From JANYLB01 sp963837715 (GTDB lineage: Bacteria > Actinomycetota > Acidimicrobiia > IMCC26256 > JANYLB01): 64,000 bases of DNA. Shown here piece after piece: positions 27,928 to 38,515 of this stretch. The position numbers and the translations under genes are program-made. A model generated the notes under the pieces. The model had not been told where the DNA came from, made no database searches, and saw only the letters and a program-made list of their open reading frames with translations. The stretch lies in assembly GCA_963837715.1 (NCBI GenBank), contig CAWIOF010000002.1, positions 186,001 to 250,000 of the forward strand, in the 5' to 3' direction. The number at the start of each line of letters is the position of its first letter. Position 1 is the first letter of the stretch.

Positions 27928-29283
27928 CGTTCGCCTCCCAGGATCGGGCTCTCGGTGTTCGACGGCCACTCCGGACGGAAGTAGCCGTCGAAACGGAGCT
28001 CGCCGCCACGCAGCTCCCGCACGGTCAGGAAGTCGCCCTTGTAGCCCTTGTGGTCCGACGGTCCGAACTGGATGTAGGTCGCAGGTCCACCGTTCGTCGC
28101 CGGCATCCACCGGATGCGTTCGAGGCCGTCACGCACCTCCCACGGCACCGGGTACTTCGCGTTCGCGATCCCGTGGATCGCGGCGCGGGCGGTGTCGTAG
28201 GCGAGGGCGACGACCACGTTGCGGGTCTTGCGTCCGAAGCGGGTCTCGAAGCGGGCGCACATCGCCTCGTAGTTCGGGTTGGCACCGTCGTCACCGAGCT
28301 GGTCGATGCCGTGCCAGCCTTCGAGGCCGGCGGCCCACTCGTTGGAGTTCGAATAGAACATGAACGCGGTGCCCATGATGCGCGGCGGATCCCAGTCGAG
28401 GGCGCGGAACGCCTCCGCGAAGTGGAACGTCGCGTAGCCGTAGCCGCCGTAGTAGACGCCCTGGGTGCCGCTGTCGCGCATCTCGCGCAGGTTCTGCTCG
28501 AGGTTGCGGGGGTTCGGTTCGAGCATCACCTCACGGGTGACGGTGATGCCGAGGCGCAGCGCGGTCTGGCGGAAGTACTCGGCGTAGTCGCCGCCCGAAG
28601 AGCCCGCTTCCCAGAACAACCCGACACGCTCGATGCCCGCGCTGACGGAACCAGTTGGCGCAGATCACCCCTTCGGTCGGGATGTCGCCGTTTGCGATCG
28701 TGAAGCAGTAGTCGCTCGAGAACTTGTGCGCACCGGTCCAGCCGATCACGGGGACGCCGGTCTTGTTCACGGTGTCCTGGAGCGCGAGTGAGTTGTCGGA
28801 GATCAGCGGTCCGAGGATCACGACGCAGCCCTGCTCGACGAGCCACTCGTAGCCGGCGATCACCTTGCGGTAGTTCTCCCGGGGCAGGCCACGCGCGTCG
28901 GCGGTGATCAGCGCGACCGGGCTCCGGCCCCAGACCCCTTCGTTCATCGCGTCCTCGATCGCGAGGATGGTCGGGTCGAGCCAGTCGGCCAGGAGCTGAC
29001 CGAGGTCCATGTCGACGAGGATGCCGATCTTCACCGGCTCCCACGGGTCGCCCTGCGTCTTCAGCCCACCGGTCGGCGGGTAGATGACGATCTCCTGCAC
29101 CGCCTTCTCACCGAGGCCGCCCCCACCCTCGTACCAGGCCTTCCCGGCACCACCGGCACCCTCGAGGTACGAGCTCGTTCCGGCCGGGACGCTCGACACC
29201 GCGCGGTCGGGCTGCGCGATGCCGTGGTCGACCGGCGCAGGGAACATGCGCTCGGCGTAGGTGTGCTCGTTGTCGTCGGCCAT
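27924..29283 (-). CDS. ABC substrate-binding-like protein (Peripla_BP_6) without obvious signal peptide, one frameshift
   Basis: About 452 residues of the leucine-binding-protein fold: VKIGILVDMDLGQLLADWLD, VALITADARGLPRENYRKVI, VILGPLISDNSLALQDTVNK, VPVIGWTGAHKFSSDYCFTI, GVYYGGYGYATFHFAEAF and YDTARAAIHGIANAKYPVP. The N-terminus (MADDNEHTYAERMFPAPVDHG) is hydrophilic with no export signal or lipobox, unlike the other binding protein at 34345. It may be cytoplasmic or mis-started, although I see no better upstream start. A +1 shift near 28645 splits it; correction gives 453 codons. It lies 23 nt after the transporter fusion gene. Confidence 0.78.
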
Positions 29284-29306
29284 GGCCTACTGCTTTCTCT
29301 CGGCGG

Positions 29307-32129
29307 TCAGGTACGGATGGTGGGGGTCTCGGTGCGCGGTGGCGACGCGGGGGCCTGGGTGCCGCTCCGCGCGATCGCGCGCTCGTCGGTGCCGAGGTAC
29401 GACGCGATCACCTTGGGATCGTTGCGGACCGCGTCGGGCGAGCCCTCGCAGATCAGATGCCCGGCCTCGAGGCAGTAGACGCGATCGCTGATCCCCATCA
29501 CGAGGGGCATGTCGTGCTCGATGACGAGCAGGCTCGCGTCGAGCTCCTCGCGGATCCGCACGATCAGCGGCCCGAACGCCTCGGTCTCGCGCTGCGCGAT
29601 CCCGGCCGTCGGCTCGTCGAGGCAGAGCAGTCGAGTGCCCGAGGCGATGAGGCACGCGAGCTCGACGATCCGTCGGGTGCCCGTCGACAGCTCGTTGACG
29701 AACCGCTCGCCGAACCCGCCGAGCCCGAGGAACGCGATGATCTCGTCGGCATGGGCCCGCTTCGCCTGTTCGACGCGCCGCGCCTTGGGCAGCCCGAGGG
29801 CGACCGTTGCGAGGCCTGCATGCTCCTGGGCTTCGAGCGCGAGCTGGACCGTCTCCCGAACGGTCAGGTCGCCGAAGAGCTCGGCGCCCTGGAATGAGCG
29901 GCCGAGCCCGGCGCGGGCGCGGCGGGCCGGGGCGACCCGGGTCACGTCGGTGCCGAGCACCTCGATCCGACCCTGACTGGGCACGAACCCGCCGATCGCA
30001 TTCATGAGCGTCGACTTCCCGGCACCGTTGGAGCCGATGAGCCCGACGATCTCGCCCGCGCCGACGTGGAGGCTCACGTCGTCGACGACGACGTGGGAAC
30101 CGAACTGCACGGTCAGACTGTCGACCACCAGGGCTCGGGAACCGGCGGGAAGCGCCTCGGGCCGCGCCGCGATCCGGACCGGCGGGGTGACCGTTGCGGC
30201 CGGTGCAGCATCCGGTGGCGTCGGCAATCGGCGGGCGACGATGTCGAAGAGCAGCGTCGCGGGTGGAGTAGAAGACCTGGATCAGGCCGCCCGGGAAGTA
30301 GAGCAGCAGCACGAGGAGGCCGACGCCGCTCGTGAGGAGCGCGACCTCGGCGCTGTCGGCGAACAGCGCCGGGAGCCCGACGACCCACAGCGCGCCGAGG
30401 ATCGCGCCCGGGATCGACGCCAGACCGCCGATCACCGCGATCGACACCACCGCGAGCGACTCGCTGGCGGAGAACCGGGCGGGCTCGAACTGCACCAGCA
30501 GGCCGGCGAGGAGTCCGCCGGCCAGCCCCGCGAGCGCACCGGCAGTACCGAACGCAGTGAGCTTGACCCGGGCCGGCGAGAGCCCGAGCGCGGCCGCACT
30601 CCGTTCGTTGTCGCGAACCGCGATGAAGGATCGACCGATCCCACTCCGCCGCACGCGCGCGATTCCGACGACGACCACGACGAGGACCACGAGACAGACC
30701 ACGTAGTACGTGCCCTGCGACTCCAGCGAGATCGGCCCGATGACCACCCGGGGCATGTAGACGACGCTCTCGCCGTCGGTGAAGATCGGGCGGGTCAACA
30801 ACCACGCGGGGGCGGCCACCGCGAACGCCAGGGTCACGACCGCGAGGAAGAGGCCGGGCATCCGCAGCGCCGGCGTCCCGATCACGATCGCCACCGCGGC
30901 CGCGAGCACGGCGGCCAGGAGCACCGCGGGGATGAACCCGAGCCCGTTGTTCACGAGCGCCGCGGTCGTCATCGCGCCGAACCCGACGATCGCGAACTGG
31001 CCGAGGGAGAGCTGCCCCGCCCATCCCGTGAGCACCGTGACCGACAGCGCGACGATCGCGTACAGGAGTACCCGACTGAACAGGAACTGGTCCGAGGGCG
31101 CCGTGAGCAGGACGAGCGGCACGAGCGCGACTCCGATCGCGAGGACCGCGCCGATGAGCGGGAGCCTTCGCACCCACCACAGATGTTCGAGCTGCTTCGG
31201 GCACGGGCCGGACCCGGGGCGAGAACGACCAGCGGCCGCTGTCGCCCGCGAGCTGGCCCCGTCGGGCGAGCGGGATGCAGCGCGAGGAGCACGACCGCGA
31301 GCAGGACCATGTCGAGCAGGCCGGTCTCGTTGGGGGAGTTGTAGAAGATGGTGGTCTCGGCGACACCGATCGCGACGCCACCGGCGACGGCCCACGGCAG
31401 TGAGGTCATGCGTCCGATGAGTGCGGCGGCGAGCACTCGGAGCAGGAGGCTCGGTCCGAAGCCGCCGATGTCGTTGGCGGTTGCACTGTTGAGCGGTGCG
31501 GTGAGGATCGCGCCGACCGTGGCGAGCACGCCGGTGAGGACCCAGACGAGCGTCGACATCCGCTTGATGTTGATCCCCGCGAGCCGGGCGGCGTCGGCGT
31601 TGGCTGCCGAGGCCCGGATGGCGGTGCCGTACCTCGTGCGGTTGAGGAAGAAGGCGAGCCCGGCGGTGAGGAGCGGGATCACGACGAGCACGAGGACCTG
31701 TGAACCCCGCACGATCACGTCGCCCACGTGCCACGACTCGAGGATGGGCGTCGGGTAGTCGGTGTAGGCGGTGAGGTCGGGGAGTGAGAACTGGGCGAAC
31801 AGGAGCACCTGCGCGACCCCGATCGTGGCGACCAGCAGGATCACCCGGGGCGCTTCGAAGAGCCGCCGGACCACACCCAGCTCGACCGCGGCGCCGATGA
31901 GCGCGCCGACGGCAACGCACGCGACGAAGGCGACGAGGTACGGCACGTCCCAGTTGACGACCAGCCTCGCGAGGAGCACCGCGCCGAACGCGCCCATCTC
32001 CGCGATCGCGAAGTTGATGACCCGGCTCGATCGGAAGACGAGGATCACGCCGATCGCGAGCACCCCGTAGGTGAGGCCGAGCACCACCCCGTTGAACACG
32101 ACCTGACCCGGTAGCGCGAAGCCGATCAC
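29307..32129 (-). CDS. LivH-LivM-LivG-type branched-chain amino acid ABC transporter fusion, three frameshifts
   Basis: Permease LivH (residues about 1-300; VFNGVVLGLTYGVLAIGVIL, GAAVELGVVRRLF), permease LivM (about 320-620; LSLGQFAIVGFGAMTTAALV, the RVRRSGIGRSFIAVRDNERS loop, GGLASIPGAILGALWVV) and ATPase LivG (about 650-939; Walker A GSNGAGKST, Walker B LLCLDEPTAG, H-loop VIEHDMPLVMG) lie in one corrected frame with no stop between them. The signature is LSTGTRR rather than LSGGQ. +1 shifts near 31250 (two) and 30268 occur at the domain joints, so continuity there is inferred; removing three bases gives 939 codons. LivG on its own would need a TTG start. GTG 32129 overlaps the LivF stop. 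Confidence 0.75.
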
Positions 32130-34322
32130 GGCTGGGCACCGCCGAGGAACACGGCCCGGGCGAGGTCGTCGCGCTCGAGCAACTCCTGCGCCGCGCCCTC
32201 GAAGCGGACCTGACCCTTCTCCATGAAGACGGCCCGGTCGGCGACGGCGAGGGCGACGTTGAGCGACTGCTCGACGATGATCATCGTGAGGCCCTCGGCC
32301 TTCAGCCGTTCGACGACCGCGAGCAGCTCCTGGACCACCACCGGGGCGAGCCCGAGCGAGAGCTCGTCGATGATCAGCACCTCGGGCTCGTGGATCAGCG
32401 TCATCGCCGAGCGCGAGGATCTGCTGCTGGCCGCCCGAGAGGTCGCCGGCCGTGGCGTTGCGACGCTCGGCCAGCACCGGGAACTGCTCGAGCACGCGGT
32501 CGACCCGTCGCCGGAGGTCGTCGCCGCGAGTACAGGTAGCCCGCCATGCGGAGGTTCTCGGCCACGGTGAGCGGTGGGAACACCGCCTTGCCGCCCATCA
32601 GCTGCACGATGCCGATCTTCACCCGTAGCTCCGGGTCGGCGTAGGTGACCGTCCGGCCGTTGAAGCGGACGACCCCGCGCTGGGCGACGCCGAGCCCACT
32701 GACGACGCGGAGCAGCGTCGACTTGCCCGGCGCCGTTGGTGCCGAGGAGCGCGAGCGTCTCGCCCCGGCGCACCTCGAGGTCGACATCGAAGAGCACCTG
32801 CACCTTGCCGTAGGAGAAGTCGAGGTTGTGGACCTGGATGACCGGGGTGTCGGCGGTCGCGTCGGCGAGGCGCTGCTGCTCGTCGCGTTCCTCCTCGAGC
32901 TCTTCGACGACTGCGGCCATGTCGCCCCGGATGTGCCGGGCGCCGTACGCGATCAGCGCACCACCGATGAGCGCCGCCGGCACCACCACGATCGCGATCG
33001 CGCCCCGCGTGCCGATCTCCTCACTGAGCAGCCCGGTGATCACGGCGCCGAAGAACCCACCGAACAGGAAGATGTAGATCCCGACGAGCGCGACCCCGCG
33101 CGACCGGAGTCGGTAGGGGATCACGGCCGAGAGCGGCGCGACGATCACGCCGAAGACCGCCGACGACAGCGCCGTGCCGATCGCCACGAAGATCCCCAGG
33201 AGCACGACGTTGGGCATGAACACGCCGATGGCGATGAAGACGCCGAACGCACCGATCAGGGTGCCGAGGAACACGAGTGAGCGGGGTGGGCTCTCGCGGA
33301 AGAGGCGGTCGATGCGCCGCCCGATCACGGCGACGGCGAGCACACCCGGAATCGCGATGAGTGCGGCGAGCAGGCCACGCTCGAACGCGTCGAGGCCGAA
33401 GCGGTCCTCGAGCAACAGGTTGAGGAACAACGGGACGCTGAAGAGCGCGAACCCGAGCGCGGCCATCCCGAGGAGGAAGAAGTGGAACGTCTTGATCCGT
33501 CGGAGCCGTTCGAACGCGACACCCAGGGAGATGGGCACTTCATCGGCATCGGCGGTGAGCTCGTCGCCGAGCACCGCCTGCATCTCGTTCCTCCCCCGCT
33601 TCGGGTCATGCAGCCGGGCGGTGAGCACCGCGACCGGGATCGCCGCGACCGCGGTGACGAGGAACACGGTGCGCCAGGCGTCGGGGCCTCCGACGAGCGC
33701 GGCGATCGATCCGGCGAGGAACGGGGCGAGGCCCTGGCCGACCATCTGGACGCCCGACGAGAGCGCGAAGACCCGGGCCCGGGCCTGGATCGGATACGTG
33801 TCGATGAGCAGCGGGCTGTTCACCGGCAGTTGGTACGACTGGCCCGAGCCCGCTCCCGAGCCGCGCGAGGAAGAGCTGGAACGCGTTCTGCACGAGTCCG
33901 GTGGCGGCGACCATCACCGACCAGACCGCGATGGCCGACGCCGCGAGCTTCGTGCGCGACCGTCGGTCGGCGAGCGTGCTGATGGGGATCGAGCCCGCGA
34001 AGAAGAGCACGCCGAAGGCCCCGCCGATCGCGCCGAGCACCGCGTCGCTGACCCCCAGGGTCTTCTGGATGTCGGGCGCCAGGACGTTGAACGCCGACCG
34101 GTCGATCCACTCGACGAACTGGGCGAGGCTGATGAGCGCCACCATCGACACCCCGCCGACCCGCAACGCGCCGCGGACCGACATCGTGTCGTCGCCGACT
34201 CCGGGGAGGGTCGCATCGTCGATCTCGGGCGCGCCGATCGACGCTGCGGTCGCGATGCGGCGGGTCTCCTCGTCGAGGACGGCCGCCGCCAGCGCGGCGG
34301 GGTCCCGAGATTCGTCGGTCAT
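32126..34322 (-). CDS. MFS transporter fused to LivF-type ABC ATPase, four frameshifts
   Basis: About 730 residues. The N-terminal two thirds are a major facilitator permease: VSMVALISLAQFVEWIDRSA, motif A-like SIPISTLADRRSRTKL, and several later hydrophobic helices such as VVLLGIFVAIGTALSSAVFG. The helix GALIAYGARHIRGDM leads, through a charged coiled stretch (VEELEEERDEQQRLADATAD), without interruption into VIQVHNLDFSYGKVQVLFDV and a LivF ATPase with GTNGAGKST, DLSGGQQQILA, VLIIDELSLGLAP and a final HXXX-type loop (VEQSLNVALA). The MFS-ABC joint is in one unbroken frame; shifts near 33855, 32735, 32535 and 32405 lie elsewhere. Other proteins of this architecture probably exist in actinomycetes, but its mechanism is not known to me. 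Confidence 0.8.
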
Positions 34323-34344
34323 CCGGATCGTGGGCCCATGCTCG

Positions 34345-35646
34345 CTATGGGACCTCTCGTGGCGTCGGATCGGTCGTCACGAACTTGCCCTCGTCGGCTT
34401 GGTACTCGGCCATGAAGACCCAGTCGCCGGAGTCGTGCTTCGTCTTCGACCACGAACCCGCGGGACCCGCGTTGCTGGGTACCGACGTGATCGACTCCAT
34501 CGCCTCGATCATGGTGGCCTGGTTGACCTTGCCGTTGATCCGTCCGAGCGCCTGGGCGATGAGTCGGGTCTGCATGCAGAGGATCGCGGCGAACCCGTAC
34601 CGGTCGGTCCCCGGCGTGTAGTCGAGGCCGGCGGTGTCGGCGAGCATCTCGTTGCAGTCCTTGGCCTCGTCGCTGATCGTGTCGACGCCGAACTGCGTCG
34701 TCACGCCGATTGCGCCGTTGAAGTTCTCCTTCGACGGCGAGAAGAACGACGCCACGGTGTTCGTCACGTTGTTGCCGTAGGTGGCCCACTGGGGCTGGTA
34801 CTCGGCCTTCGCCGCGGCGGCGACGGCCGATGCCCCGCAGAGGTTCGGCGCGGCGAGCAGGACGAGGTCGACGTCGGCGTCCTTCATCTTCTGGATCCCG
34901 ACGTCTTGCTGGGTGCAGTCCTGGTCGCCTTCCGCGAGCGGCAGGGTCGCCTCGGCCGCGAGCTCGACCTTGAGCTTCTTCAGGGCCGGCTTGAGCGAGG
35001 AGTCCATGATCTCCGGCTGCGTGGTGTTCCCGGCCGAGAGCAGGCCCACCGTCTTGCCGTCGAACGCGCCCACTCGATCGAGCTGCTGCACGAATCCGAC
35101 TGCGGCGCGGTTCGCCGACATGGAGATGTTCGAACCGCCGGCGAAGAGCCGACCACCGGCTTCCTCGTAGAGGGCGTCGTCGTAGGCCTCGGTACCGAGC
35201 GTGATCGTCTTGTTCTGCACCGCGACGCACCGGATCACGTCGACGAACACGGCCGGGGCGACGATCACGGCGAACGCGTTGTCTTCCTCGGTGGCCTGCA
35301 GGCAACCGGCCCGCCCCGCTTCGGGCGTGAGGGAGAACGGCAGGGTGTGCGTGGTCAGCTCGATGGTCCTCCCGTCGATCCCGTCGTCGTCGTTGATCGC
35401 ATCGACCGTGGCCTGCACGACCTTGGCCGGGTCGCCGAGATCCGGCGCGAGGTTCTGCTCCGCGAGCACGCTCAGGTCGGTCGCGATCATCGAGAGCGTG
35501 ATCGAGTCGTCGCTCACACCCGTGGTGATCGCGTCGCTCCCGCCGGAGCTCCCCGAACTGTCTGAACTGGTGTCGTTCGTGCACACGCCCGCGACGACCG
35601 TCGCGACCGCGAGCACCGCGATCCACCGAGCAATGCGTGTTGCCAT
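34345..35646 (-). CDS. ABC transporter substrate-binding lipoprotein (branched-chain amino acid type)
   Basis: A 433-residue exported binding protein. The signal sequence MATRIARWIAVLAVATVVAG ends in a lipobox-like VAGVC, so it is probably lipid-anchored, followed by a Ser/Asp/Gly-rich linker (TNDTSSDSSGSSGGSDAITT). The Peripla_BP_6 fold follows: SITLSMIATDLSVLAEQNLA, AINDDDGIDGRTIEL, VGLLSAGNTTQPEIMDSSLK, DVDLVLLAAPNLCGASAVAA and PQWATYGNNVTNTVASFF. It precedes the MFS-LivF gene by 22 nt and heads the transporter operon. GGGGGGG lies just upstream of the ATG as a ribosome site. The ligand is unknown; amides, amino acids or aromatic acids are typical. Confidence 0.9.
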   Translation of the reverse strand: MATRIARWIAVLAVATVVAGVCTNDTSSDSSGSSGGSDAITTGVSDDSITLSMIATDLSVLAEQNLAPDLGDPAKVVQATVDAINDDDGIDGRTIELTTHTLPFSLTPEAGRAGCLQATEEDNAFAVIVAPAVFVDVIRCVAVQNKTITLGTEAYDDALYEEAGGRLFAGGSNISMSANRAAVGFVQQLDRVGAFDGKTVGLLSAGNTTQPEIMDSSLKPALKKLKVELAAEATLPLAEGDQDCTQQDVGIQKMKDADVDLVLLAAPNLCGASAVAAAAKAEYQPQWATYGNNVTNTVASFFSPSKENFNGAIGVTTQFGVDTISDEAKDCNEMLADTAGLDYTPGTDRYGFAAILCMQTRLIAQALGRINGKVNQATMIEAMESITSVPSNAGPAGSWSKTKHDSGDWVFMAEYQADEGKFVTTDPTPREVP

Positions 35647-35761
35647 GGTTCCCCCCCGTTGGTGCTTCAGTGCGACGTCGGTGGCCTCGTGCTCCCGGCG
35701 ATCGCTTCGGATTCGTGTGGAACAGGCCCCGGCGCGGCGACCCGGCGGTGGCGCAGCCGCG

Positions 35762-36472
35762 TCAGCCGGCGAGCGAATCGAGCAGGTGCGCCAGGGCGAC
35801 CGGCTCCGACGCCGCCACGTCGTGGCCGGCGTCGATGTCGACCAGCGCGGCGCCGCCCATGTTCTCGAGCATCCGGTCGACGAGCTCCGGCGTGACGACC
35901 CGGTCCGCGGTGCAGCGGACGAAGGTGCGCGGGACGGCCCGCGGGAAGCCGGCCCAGGTGAACGGCTCGAACAAGGGACCTGGCGCTTCGAGGCCCAGTC
36001 GTCCCTCGTTCTCCACGATCTCGAGCGTGGTGTCGATCGGGGGCTCGCCCGGGAGCAGGCCGCCGAGGGTGCGTCCGGCCGCACCCGCTCGCATCGCCGC
36101 TTCTCCGTCGAGCGCGATCTGTGTGAGCTTCGGCTTCAGGAAGTCGACCGGGCGCTTGCCCTCGCTCGGCACGGTCGCGGCGATGAAGACCAGGTGTGCG
36201 ACGCGGTCCGGGATCAGCGCGGCGACCCCCGGGATCACGTAGCCGCCCGACGAGTGGCCGACCAGCACGACCGGGTCGAGCTCGGCGTCGAGCACCTCGG
36301 CGGCAACGGCATCGATCCAGTCCTGACGCGTGGTCGTCCCGAGATCGGCGGGCCGGTACCGGCGGCCGGGGAGATCGGGCGCGATCGCCGGGGTGGCCAG
36401 GTGCTCCCGCACGCCGTCCCACATCCGGGATGTCACGGTGCCACCGTGGACGAGGACAATCGTGCGACCCAC
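35762..36472 (-). CDS. Alpha/beta hydrolase (esterase / hydroxynitrile lyase-like group)
   Basis: A 236-residue cytoplasmic hydrolase beginning at GTG 36472. It has the oxyanion element VLVHGGTVTSRMW, the nucleophile elbow VVLVGHSSGGYVIPG, acid FVRCTADRVVTPE and His in DIDAGHDVAASEP, a complete Ser-Asp-His triad. Length and the HSSGG elbow fit the small plant-esterase/hydroxynitrile-lyase-like group. The gene is divergent from a TetR regulator with only 52 nt between starts, so that regulator may control it. The substrate is unknown. Confidence 0.86.
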   Translation of the reverse strand: MGRTIVLVHGGTVTSRMWDGVREHLATPAIAPDLPGRRYRPADLGTTTRQDWIDAVAAEVLDAELDPVVLVGHSSGGYVIPGVAALIPDRVAHLVFIAATVPSEGKRPVDFLKPKLTQIALDGEAAMRAGAAGRTLGGLLPGEPPIDTTLEIVENEGRLGLEAPGPLFEPFTWAGFPRAVPRTFVRCTADRVVTPELVDRMLENMGGAALVDIDAGHDVAASEPVALAHLLDSLAG

Positions 36473-36524
36473 GGCCGGGCATCCTACGGCCGTCGGGACG
36501 TGTGCACCCCGTAGGCTGGGCCCG

Positions 36525-37169
36525 ATGGCGAAGCGGGCGGTGAGCACGACGACGAGCGGACGCCGGCTGCAGCGGCGCCTGCAACACCAGGACCTCAGTC
36601 GCGCGCAGCTCCTCGACGCGGCCGAGGAGGTGTTCGGGCGGAAGGGCTTCCACGAGACCACGCTCAAGGAGATCGCCGAGCTCGCGGAGTTCTCCGTCGG
36701 GTCCGTCTACTCGTTCTTCGAGAGCAAGGACGATCTCTTCCGTCAGATCTTCGCCCGACGCGGCGACGAGCTCCTCGCCGAGATGGAAGGTGTGCTCACC
36801 GGGAGTGCGCCGCCGGCCGAGCAGCTCCACCGCATGGTCGACGTGGAGATCGGGTTCTTTCGCAAGCATCCGCATTTCGGTCGACTGTCGCTGCGCTACG
36901 CGAACGTCACTCGACTCGCGGCCGACACGCCCGTCGACGTGCGGATCGGTAGCGACTACCAGCGAGCGATGACACTCCAGGCCGAGGTCTTCTCGCGGGG
37001 TCAGCAGTCGGGTGCGCTCCGCGCCGGCGATCCCGAAGCCTTGAGTCGACTGTTCAGCGGGCTCGTGCTCTCGTTCCAGACCCTCGACGCCGCGGGCACC
37101 GACGGATCCGACGAGTGGTACCCGCTCGCGTCGTTCCACGAGCTCGTCGAGCGCGCGTTCGCAACCTGA
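36525..37169 (+). CDS. TetR-family transcriptional regulator
   Basis: A 214-residue regulator. The N-terminal helix-turn-helix is RAQLLDAAEEVFGRKGFHET then TLKEIAELAEFSVGSVYSFF with ESKDDLFRQIF, preceded by a basic arm (RRLQRRLQHQDLS). The ligand domain follows with FFRKHPHFGRLSL and a dimerisation helix near the end. It is divergent from the alpha/beta hydrolase, its likely target, and convergent with the amidohydrolase. ATG 36525 is the first start compatible with the domain. Confidence 0.92.
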   Translation: MAKRAVSTTTSGRRLQRRLQHQDLSRAQLLDAAEEVFGRKGFHETTLKEIAELAEFSVGSVYSFFESKDDLFRQIFARRGDELLAEMEGVLTGSAPPAEQLHRMVDVEIGFFRKHPHFGRLSLRYANVTRLAADTPVDVRIGSDYQRAMTLQAEVFSRGQQSGALRAGDPEALSRLFSGLVLSFQTLDAAGTDGSDEWYPLASFHELVERAFAT

Positions 37170-37209
37170 TCCTCGAGCTGATCGCGGCGCCGAACCCGGT
37201 TCGCTCACG

Positions 37210-38431
37210 TCACGCGGGGACAGGCTCGATCGGTGCGTCGCCGTGCACTTCGTCGGGGGTCGGCCCGATCGCCTCGACGATGGGCGCCAGCGTCTCGGTG
37301 TCGATTCGGTAGAGGTCGGCCGAGTTGCCCCCGAGCATGCGACGTACTTCGTCGTCGGGGAGCGGACCGAGACGCTCGCGGATCCAGTAGCGCGTGTAGG
37401 GGTAGGTCCCCTCGGGGTGGGGGAGGTCGTTGCCCCACAGGATGTTGCCCACGCCGACCTGGTGCCGCCGGCTGATGTCCTCGACGCCGGGGGTCGACGC
37501 CGCGAGCGAGCAGTTGCGGTCGAAGTACTCGCTCGGCTTCATCCGCAGGTGCTCGGTGAACACGTTGCCGAGCTTGGCGGTGTTGTGGCCGCCGACGTAC
37601 TTCTCGTCCATCTTGTAGAGGAGGTCGGGTGCCCACCACGCGCCGTTCTCGGCCACGACGTAGCGCAGCTCCGGGTGACGCTCGAACACGCCCGACCACA
37701 TGAGCACCCACAGCGGGCGTGCTGCCCACCAGTACGCCTCGGTCGCGTAGATCGCGAGCGCGCCGGGTCCTTCGAGGAACTCGGTCGGCCCCGAGCCCGA
37801 GTGGGTGTGCAGCACCATGCCGAGCTCGGCGCACGTCGGCCCACACCGGGTCGTAGCGCGGGTCGTGGTACGGCGGCTGGTCGAACCATCGGGTGGGGAT
37901 CAGGATGCCGCGCAGGCCGGCCGCGTGGGCGTGGTGGATCTCGGCGACCGCGCCCTCGACGTCGTAGAGGATCGGCACGATCGCGATCCCGATCCGCCGC
38001 TCCGGCGATTCGGCGCAGAAGTCGGCGAGCCAGCGGTTGTGGGCCTTCGCGCCCGCCATCGCGTGCTCGGGCGGCATCCCGGCTCCGCCGCCGAGGCCCG
38101 ATCCGAAGGGCGACGAAGAGATCTTCCCGGTCCCGAGCACGTCGGCGTCGGGGAACAGCACCTCGGCCGCCACACCCTCGGTGTCGAGGACCTTGTTGCG
38201 GTAGTCGGAGTCGTACGCGGCGAGCAGGCCTTCATCGCCGCCCGTGGCCTTCTCCCACTTGGCGATGAACTCGGTGTTGTCGCGCGCGGCCTTGGCTCCC
38301 TCGAGCAGGGCGAGCACCGACGCCTGATGCTCGTCGAACGCCTCCCGGTACTCGGGGTCGAGGTACTCCCGGTAGCGGGTCGCGGGCGGCCCGGCGTGGC
38401 CGTCGGCGGAGATGACGAGATAGCGCTCCAT
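37210..38431 (-). CDS. Amidohydrolase family protein (amidohydrolase_2), one frameshift
   Basis: About 406 residues, more divergent than the other three amidohydrolases here. It begins MERYLVISADGHAGPPATRY (metal motif DGHAG), then AEVLFPDADVLGTGK, HNRWLADFCAESPERRIGIA, MVLHTHSGSGPTEFLEG, YVVAENGAWWAPDLLYKMDE and ILWGNDLPHPEGTYPYTR. A +1 shift near 37818 divides it; removing one base gives 407 codons. A TACATT -10-like element and the palindrome at 38472 lie upstream. It is divergent from the P450. Confidence 0.85.
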
Positions 38432-38471
38432 CGGATTCCCCCCGAGAGTCGAACGACGCTCGGAAAATGTA

Positions 38472-38485
38472 TCAGGAACTCCTGA
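38472..38485. promoter_or_regulatory. Palindrome TCAGGA-AC-TCCTGA (operator candidate)
   Basis: Perfect 6-bp arms lie 41 nt upstream of the amidohydrolase ATG and next to its TACATT -10-like hexamer (AATGTA at 38466-38471 on the plus strand). It therefore overlaps the spacer or -35 and suits repression. The gap to the P450 start is 157 nt and holds a second site at 38525. Confidence 0.55.
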
Positions 38486-38515
38486 GCCGGGCGAGGGCCG
38501 GTTGGGGTGCCGTTA

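Noticed and set aside
30227..30227. TTG at 30227 as the start of a separate LivG
   Set aside because: There is no ribosome site, and the upstream codons (LLFDIVARRLPTPP) continue in frame from LivM after one correction. Fusion is more economical, though unproven.
29287..32139. A single 950-codon frame over the transporter region
   Set aside because: Only its middle (LivM) is meaningful. The ends are shadow translations of LivG and LivH, joined because the true frame shifts there.
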